From: Beta vulgaris subsp. vulgaris
Taxonomy: Eukaryota > Streptophyta > Magnoliopsida > Caryophyllales > Amaranthaceae
Direction: 5' to 3'
DNA: 64,000 nt
NCBI RefSeq assembly: GCF_026745355.1
Contig: NC_079208.1
Span: 54,573,276-54,637,275 of the forward strand
Positions 57,367-64,000 of the stretch are shown here, one piece after another. Below the pieces are notes generated by a model. The model was not told the DNA's origin. It did not search any database and saw nothing but the letters and a program-made list of their open reading frames with translations. A program made the translations under genes and the position numbers. Every line of letters begins with the position of its first letter. Position 1 is the first letter of the stretch.

Positions 57367-57717
57367 ATAGGTTGTTCCGCTTCATAATGATGCACTAGGC
57401 TTAAATCATAATCTGGGCGGTGTTTTGTGATATTATTATTTTCTCGAATATTAGTCAGTTGACAAATCCTCAAAATGACAAATATCAAAATTTAAAGAAT
57501 ACTCCATTTGTTTTTTTTTTTATATCGTTCTTACTTAGAATCTTGATACTATTCATACTCAAAGAGAATCTTCTCAAAAAAAAATTTCAATTTATAAGAA
57601 AAAACATAGTCATGTGGTTTATCTCAATTGGTACATTATCAATATTCAATCGTTATAATTTTTACTAATATATAATAAAAGGTACTTCCTCCGTTTCATA
57701 ATAGATGCCACATTGTA

Positions 57718-58145
57718 TTTTTTTTTTTTTTGATAATTTAGTTCACTTCATTAAAACACTTAAAAGTGTTGAAGGCATACATCGAAATGTCAAGACTACA
57801 ACACCTTGAATTGAAAGACAAATACAAAAGCGCCGAAATCAAAACGCTCTAAAACACAACAAGAACCCCTCAACAATATCACCACTAGAACGACCTAGAA
57901 ACAAACATAGCTACCACATCAAAAAAAACAAAACAAGAAACACCCAAGCTCACCAACTGAAAAAACTGCAAACTAAGACAACTTCAAGCAAATCAACAAT
58001 AGAAACGCATGAACTCCTTGAGACGATTTTGAAGCAATGACACCATATCAACCATTGGGATAACCCTCACTACACCTCTTTGAAACTTGAATCCCATTTT
58101 TCTTCTGCATATTATGACTGAAACCAAGGTGATTAAGCAATTGAC
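57718..58145 (-). mobile_element. 5'-truncated LINE-type retroposon, copy 2
   Basis: 428 bp between perfect 17-bp duplications atagatgccacattgta (57701-57717 and 58146-58162). About 97 percent like copy 1 by eye but truncated at a different 5' point. Confidence 0.85.
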
Positions 58146-58265
58146 ATAGATGCCACATTGTATATTTTTGAGTGTTTCAAAATAGATGCAACAATATTTT
58201 TTTCCCCTTATTTAGTAACTTTTGCCTTATACTTTTACCATTTTACCCTTACTAACTTGTTTTAA

Positions 58266-58576
58266 GGTGTTGTTTGGTTGGAAGCTATTTCCCTTGGAAA
58301 TACAAATTCCTAGGAAATACATTATGGGTGTTGTGTTTGGTTGGAGGGAAATGGGAGAAGCATAGGAAATACAAATTCCAAGGGAAATAGAATTTCCCAT
58401 GAAACATGGGAAATCACTCACCAAGCCCCCCTTGGTGAGTAATTTCCTAGGAAATGCAATTTCCTATGGTGTCAACCAAACAATTTTGTCTAATTCCTAG
58501 GAAATTAACAAGGGAAATAATTTCCCATGAAATGTAAATTCCCATGGGAAATTACTTCCCATGTGAACCAAACGAG
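58266..58576. mobile_element. PIF/Harbinger MITE, second member
   Basis: Shares with 553-793 the blocks gaaacatgg/aaatcactcaccaagccc, gtgtcaaccaaacaatttt and the end accaaacgag. It differs by a roughly 70-bp partial internal duplication of its 5' end (tgttgtttggttgg twice). Confidence 0.75.
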
Positions 58577-58890
58577 TTCACTTTATATGTGGTCCCCAAC
58601 AGTTTTTTATTTTCCCTCCTTTCACATGGGGACCACTACAATTAATCTACTTCACTTTATACTACTTAAACATGCTTAGGAAATTTTGCCTAGGAGTATG
58701 TTTTAACAACAATGTGACATCTATTATGAAACGGAGGAAGTATTTAAATTCAAAGATGTGCATTAGAAGATGCACATAGGAAAGTGAGAAAGATAAAAAA
58801 AAAAAGTAATTTTTAATGATTATTGTCCAAACTCTTTTTTTATTAATGAATGCAACCTAGACCCATTGGGTAAATTAAGTATTTTTTATT

Positions 58891-59044
58891 AGGAAATTAA
58901 GTCAGTCCAATGGCTAAACCATACAAGGCTACTAGCCCATAGAAAACACCAACACATTGGCTGGTAAGGCATGCATAACATGCAAAGGAAATACCCCAGG
59001 GACCAAGGGGGAACGCTCTATCCACTTGAGCTAACTCCTATCCT
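58891..59044 (-). mobile_element. tRNA-derived SINE
   Basis: 154 bp between perfect 16-bp duplications ttaagtattttttatt (58875-58890 and 59045-59060). Minus-strand box A, ttagctcaagtggatagagc, is very tRNA-like. Confidence 0.8.
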
Positions 59045-59060
59045 TTAAGTATTTTTTATT

Positions 59061-59780
59061 TCTTTAAAGAACTAGGAAGTGATATTTATAATACATCCTC
59101 CTAAGATAATCCACTACAGATAGGCCTTTAAAAAATAATTTAAATCGATGGGTTGATATCCACTATATATAATATCTACCTCAAATGGATTTTTTACCCA
59201 TTAGACAATATATTCTAGTTGAAGGAAGTTAATTGCATTATTGTCCTTTGTATAGCACTCCTTGTAAACACCCATAGACAAACAAATAAAGGTTGTTTGG
59301 CACCTCTATAAAGGAGTATAAAGGAAGGTTGGATCAATTAAAGTCTGATCGACGTATCTTTTTCTTTAATTTGCGAGGTTGGTAACAGGTCAATAATAAT
59401 TATATGCAATTGATGAAGATGAGAATGGAGCATTATTATTATTTTAACGAAAAAGAAATTTAGCTCTCCTACATATATATAGTTCCTTTCAACCATTTAA
59501 TTAGCAATTAATTGAATTAAGTAGTAGACATGGGGTATATTGAATGAATGTTAATAGCTCTGCCATTCTTCTGCTTAAATTTATAGCATTGGATCTTAAA
59601 TTCATACTATCATAACATTTAATTTGAGCATTAATCTTTGTGACCCAGCTTCTTCATGCCATCTTCTCGCTTACAACTGCAAAACGTACCCACCACACCA
59701 TGAATTCATATTACTTCCGATCCTCTTTATATATACAAATTTGTATAATTAGTTGGAGTTGTGTCTTTATTAATTTGCTA
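59061..59780. other. Intergenic
   Basis: No gene recognised. Confidence 0.45.
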
Positions 59781-59789
59781 TATATCAAA

Positions 59790-60010
59790 TATCAATGTTC
59801 ACCATTTGGTTATTCAAGCTTTGAAAGGAGCTCTTAGGAGGTCTAGTGATTTTAATTTAGTTGTCGAAGATATTTTCGCTCTAATTCGTTGTTTTGATAA
59901 TGTTGTTTGGTCTTTTATTAAACATTATGGAATTAAAGTAGTTCGTGATGAGTTAGCCGATCTCCAAATTCTGGCCAACGCTGTTGGGTTGATAATATTC
60001 CGGATGATTT
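59790..60010 (+). pseudogene. LINE RNase H C-terminal fragment (different lineage)
   Basis: Translates to VIQALKGALRRSSDFNLVVE, then DIFALIRCFDNVVWSFIKHYG and KVVRDELADLQ, resembling the last strand and helix of plant LINE RNase H domains (VEDI, SF.K..GN..A). Short, no flanking element seen. Confidence 0.45.
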
Positions 60011-60072
60011 TGTTTTGCATGTTTCGAACTTCGAAGGATTTAATAAAGGAAAAATTGACAATAGAGGTCTGA

Positions 60073-61330
60073 ACTTTAGGTGATAATTTTTAAAAGGTCT
60101 AAACTATCGATTAACCTGTGTAGGTCCCAACTTTAGAGGGTCTTAACTTTTAGCGGGCCTTAGTGACTTAAAACTGGCTTAATAGGTGATCACTTGTATT
60201 TACTTTCGAAAGATATATGAATACATTGATTAATGGAATTAAAGCTCCAACCAATAATATTAAGTACTTGTAGAAGAAAATCAATGAAATAATCTGTAAA
60301 AAGAAAATGGATGGGATTTGTTTAAAATGATACTTGTATTAAGATGGAAATGCAATACTTGTATAAAAGGATGGAGGGTAGTGCACATGTATGGTTTTTA
60401 TGAGGCCTCTTAACAGTTAAAGCAGCTAGCTGTAGCTGTACCCATTTATAATCATCACTCACTACTTACTACTACTCCTTGAAAGTTCAAACTTCAAAGT
60501 TAAAAGTTCAATTCTAAGTTGTGATGGCAGTTCTTAAATTGGTGCTTTATATTTAAATTTACTCTCTTCTACCTTGGAAGGGGAAGCTACGGTCACCTTC
60601 TTTAAAGGCCTTTCTTAATTATTCTGATACCATCAATTAACCAAGATACAGCTAATTTAAGGCTTCTTTTTAATACTCTACTTTCCTGGGATCCACATGC
60701 GCGCTTTGCTTTTCTGGAATTTACTCTCTTCGTGCCCATAATATAATGATATAGTGCTTACGTTTCTTTTTAAAGTATTCTAATTTACGTTTTTTCCTAT
60801 AAAAAAAAAAAAGCCCGAAAGACGACAACAGGTTGGACTTGGACTTGGCAAATACGAATTTCACGATTCTCAGCTGTCGCATGTTGGCCTATGTTAATGC
60901 TACATGAATAGTGCAGTTAGCAGTACATAAATAGTACCTCACTTTTAGCAACTCCTTTCTCATTTTCGTTATTAATATTACATTCATTGTAGGATATGAC
61001 TCTATGAGTACGACAACTTGTGCTTGTGACCATTGTAAATTCATTATTTCCATTCAACTATTACCATCATTTTTTTGGTTTTACTTCTGAGAGCATGTTT
61101 AGTAATGACTAACATTTTTTTTTTTTTGGAATGAATTGAACTTAAACTGTGAGAGAAAATTAGTTAAATTGATTAAATTGAACTAAAAATGTACCCAAGA
61201 CAACAGGGTCTAAGAAACGAAACCAAATACCTTTTTTCTTTCTTCTTTTTTGGTTCAACCTCTACTCAATTCGTTACCATTTTTTTGGATAATTTTTGGA
61301 ACTACCATATAAAAAGGACATCTAGGGTGT
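60073..61330. other. Intergenic
   Basis: No gene recognised; ordinary AT-rich sequence with short A and T runs. Confidence 0.45.
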
Positions 61331-61334
61331 TAAT

Positions 61335-61502
61335 GATGCGAGTCGAGTTCGAGTTTGAGCTAGCTCGATTCGACTCGACTCGTTAGTATTTTCAATCGAG
61401 TTTGAGTTGAGTCGAGTTCACACGAGTCGAGTTTTAACCGAGCTTTAACTGAGTTGAGCATTGACCGAGTTGAGCTTTGATCGAGTATATTTCGAGTAGC
61501 TT
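61335..61502. repeat. GAGTCGAGTT-type minisatellite
   Basis: About a dozen degenerate units (gagtcgagttcgagtttgag, ccgagttgagctttg). Confidence 0.75.
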
Positions 61503-62062
61503 GCAAGTGTCTCATGTTAAAAGCAACAATGAGATTTGTATGGTATTACAATGTTTGAATTAACAAATATTAACAATTTACAAAATTGGAGGGTTTAAGT
61601 TAGATTCTCCTAGTATTCTATTTTTCAAATTGCAAACTCGACCATAACCTAATAGAATTTCCTTACCATGAACCTCCCTCTACATGGACAAATCACATTA
61701 AAAAGAGATAAGTTGATATTTGAAGCTTGTCATGGCGTATTTCGTGATGCTTGGATCTTCATTTTTTCAATCTTCAAATATGAAATTCGCCATGCATCTA
61801 TTTCATAGATCATAGCCAATAATCCTTGAATATTCCCCTTCTTGGGAACGAGGAAGATGATGCAATTAGATTTAGATCAAATACTCTAGAACTTCATAGT
61901 CTCCCATCATCATTACATACATCATTTAAAGTCCTTGTGCAAATTTGGTGGTTTCATCCCGTTCATCGGATTTCCATGACATTAAATTTATTATGTATAT
62001 ATTGTTGTTATTATTCTTACTTCATGTTGTCTTATATCCACATTACTACATTATGTGATTAC
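61503..62062. other. Intergenic
   Basis: No gene recognised. Confidence 0.45.
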
Positions 62063-62075
62063 ACAATTTGCAAGC

Positions 62076-62245
62076 TTTTTTTTTTTGTGTTTGCATCCGG
62101 TTCACCCTTCGGGCCACATCCGGATCGAGGCCAAGTTTGGGGTGGTTAGGTTTCATTCCTCTCCTAAGAGTGTTGCGGAGATTCGAACACGGGTCAGTCC
62201 TACCAAAGCCAGTCCTTATCACCACTGGACCAACACTTACTTGAT
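62076..62245 (-). mobile_element. tRNA-derived SINE
   Basis: 170 bp between perfect 13-bp duplications acaatttgcaagc (62063-62075 and 62246-62258). Minus-strand box A (tggtccagtggtgataagg) and box B (gtgttcgaatctcc); A tail equals the T run at 62076. Confidence 0.85.
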
Positions 62246-62534
62246 ACAATTTGCAAGCCTTTGATCCTAACATCACTAATAGTGGCATAAAATGCGTAGA
62301 TGTCTATCCAAGTGAAATATGCTTTTTATTTAAATGTTTTTGTGGTGACCGCTATTGCTAATTGAATATGTATCTATAATAACTTAGACGTTTTTGGAAA
62401 ATAAAGATTTTTTTAATATTTAAGATCTATTATTTAGTTTTCTTCTTATAATAAGGAAATTATTGAAAGTAGGTTAGACATGATTGCAATATATTCGAAA
62501 GTTTTTGTTACTTGTTAAAAAAAAAAAATTCCTT

Positions 62535-62705
62535 GAGCTAAAGATCCTTAATATTTTTGTTCTTAAAGGTAAGATGAAGTCCCTTAGCAAGGAAGGGGGA
62601 AAATTGGGGATCCCTCCTTGCAAGGGGTGAGAGTCGATCTCTTGACCTCTGGGATCAGAGATGATGGCAATACCACTAGGCTATCACCTACTGCTCAGAT
62701 CCCAT
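62535..62705 (-). mobile_element. Probable SINE
   Basis: Minus-strand box A tagcctagtggtattgcc and box B gagatcgactctc. No target duplication identified; boundaries approximate. Confidence 0.6.
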
Positions 62706-62730
62706 AGTAATATGAAAAGCAGAAGGTAAA

Positions 62731-63665
62731 AGGTACACCTTGGTGTACGTACTTCTATGTACACCAAATGAGTATGAATTAGTCACCCAAATGAGTTTGA
62801 GTTTTCCAAATGAGTATGTGTTTTCCAAATGAGTATGAGTTCTCCAAATGAGTATAAGTTTTCCAAATGAGTAGGTGTTACCTAAATGAATATAAAGTCA
62901 AATGAGTATGAGTTGGGTTGGGGTTTTATTTAATTTTTTAAGTATGATATTTCTTGATTTATAAAATAAGTATACTCATTTGAGTCTTATCTACTCGTTG
63001 ATTAAACATACTCAAATGCTTATAAATGAGTATGAAAATGTCCAAATGAGTATGAAAGTTGTTCAAATGAGTATGAGTTGGTTGCGGTTTGATTTAATTT
63101 TTTAATTATGATATTTTGTGATTTATAAAATAAGCATATTAATTTGAGTTTATGTACTCATTGATTAAACATAATACTCAAATGCTTATAATGAGTACGG
63201 AAATGTCCAAATGAGTATGAAAGTTGTTCAAATAAGTATGAAATGTACAAATTAGTATGAATTATATGAAAAAAATAAATGAAAATTAAATTAAAAAGAG
63301 CAATTGTGGTTGAAGTGAGGAGTCGAACTCCCGAACTCTATGCAAAATGGAAAGGACGCGCAGGCGCAACACTGTGACCACTGAAGCAAATGTGGTTTTA
63401 TAATAAACTAGCACACGAAATGTATATAAGAGCACTACCAATGGTGATCAAACCCATCACCAAAATCAGAAATTTTGGGTTGAACAAAAAAAAAAAAAAC
63501 ATCCCATTGGTGATATAAAACCCATCACCAAATGACAAAACATGTCATTGCTTACCATGTGAACAAACTCATCACCATGTGAACCGTGTAAATTGAAGAC
63601 AAAAGAAGGATTGTCACACACAGATTACTCGGATGTACCTATCGCAAGGTACACCCGGGTGTATG
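62731..63665. mobile_element. GTGTACC-hairpin element with AAATGAGTATG minisatellite
   Basis: Left box ggtacaccttggtgtac (62732-62748); right box ggatgtacc/ggtacacccgggtgta (63631-63664). Between them lie about 25 degenerate units of caaatgagtatgagtttt (to about 63260), a SINE-like piece (63305-63400) and a fragment of a common MITE (from about 63430). Same plan as 27975-28260 with a different repeat. Confidence 0.55.
63305..63400 (-). mobile_element. SINE-like fragment
   Basis: Minus-strand box B gggagttcgactcctc and an upstream tgcttcagtggtcaca box A-like motif. Confidence 0.5.
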
Positions 63666-64000
63666 TTATAATTTGCGTATGAAAAGCTATTGATATCTAG
63701 AATTCACTCATTTAGATATGAAAATGTGAAATAAGAGAGATAAAATTCCGTAAAATTAAAATATTATAATTTAAGCATTTAAATATCTTAAATTTAAATA
63801 TATAGCCATTCTCAATTTCTCATAGTACATCATGCATGTATATTTTGACGTATTTCTATATATTTTGATGCATATTCTTTAGGATAAATATTTTCTTATT
63901 GGTCGTTATACGGGTCATTTCTTATATTCTAGAGTCTAGGCAATCAAATAGAATGATGGATCCAAATCCATTCCTGAACTCAAGATTGGATTTAAAAAAA
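63666..64000. other. Right end of window
   Basis: AT-rich, nothing recognised. Confidence 0.45.

Larger units (their letters stand above)
57685..58740. mobile_element. Stowaway MITE hosting two later insertions
   Basis: Ends cttcctccgtttcataatag and the complement of the right end (ctattatgaaacggaggaag), with TA flanks (57683-57684, 58741-58742). It contains the retroposon at 57718-58145 and the PIF MITE at 58266-58576, so its own length is about 300 bp. Confidence 0.8.

Noticed and set aside
59640..59837. 65-codon frame
   Set aside because: No recognisable domain; overlaps the LINE RNase H fragment only at its end.
63305..63400. tRNA gene
   Set aside because: Has a box B-like motif but no complete cloverleaf; more likely a SINE fragment.

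Overview
This window is nuclear DNA from a flowering plant, almost certainly a eudicot. It is AT-rich, its genes have GT-AG introns, three plant-specific gene families are recognisable, and most of the sequence is transposable elements. The intact LINE belongs to the plant L1 subgroup with an RRM domain in ORF1, first described from beet, so a Caryophyllales host (beet, spinach or quinoa relatives) is plausible but not proven. All identifications come from reading the sequence; no database search was run.

Genes. (1) 273-396, minus: first coding exon of a NIT4-type nitrilase running off the left edge. (2) 5848-14286, plus: a 107-aa single-pass membrane and coiled-coil protein split by an 8.1 kb intron that holds old Ty1/copia and RTE-LINE debris. 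(3) 17365-21136, plus: a nine-exon, 461-aa CCR4-like endonuclease/exonuclease/phosphatase protein with an EF-hand, of the Arabidopsis At1g02270 type. (4) 35278-35652, plus: an intronless 124-aa GIR1/GIR2-type (GL2-interacting repressor) EAR-motif co-repressor adaptor. These genes do unrelated jobs: nitrile detoxification, an unknown membrane role, putative RNA or phosphoester hydrolysis, and transcriptional repression. They do not form a cluster.

Mobile DNA by region. 0.5-4 kb: a PIF/Harbinger MITE and an old 1.5 kb non-autonomous LTR element. 14-30 kb: several SINEs with clear target-site duplications, Stowaway, hAT and other MITEs, members of a dispersed retroposon family, and a probable solo LTR. 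31-34.6 kb: a very young non-autonomous LTR retrotransposon just upstream of the GIR-like gene. 37.7-44.1 kb: a full-length LINE with both ORFs open and a 17-bp target-site duplication. 44.16-44.76 kb: a 147-bp-arm foldback with extreme homopolymers. 44.8-49.8 kb: two Helitrons, one nested in the other, the inner carrying a four-copy 514-bp tandem array. 50.2-50.7 kb: a Mutator-like MITE with five identical-arm palindromes. 51.1-56.1 kb: a decayed LINE of the same clade as the intact one. 56.4-64 kb: LINE tails, a four-element nested cluster, SINEs and minisatellite elements.

I found no bacterial-type gene cluster, defence system, CRISPR array or rRNA gene. The most unusual structures are the palindrome-bearing MULE, the nested Helitrons with their array, and a set of dispersed elements bounded by GTGTACC hairpins with minisatellite interiors.
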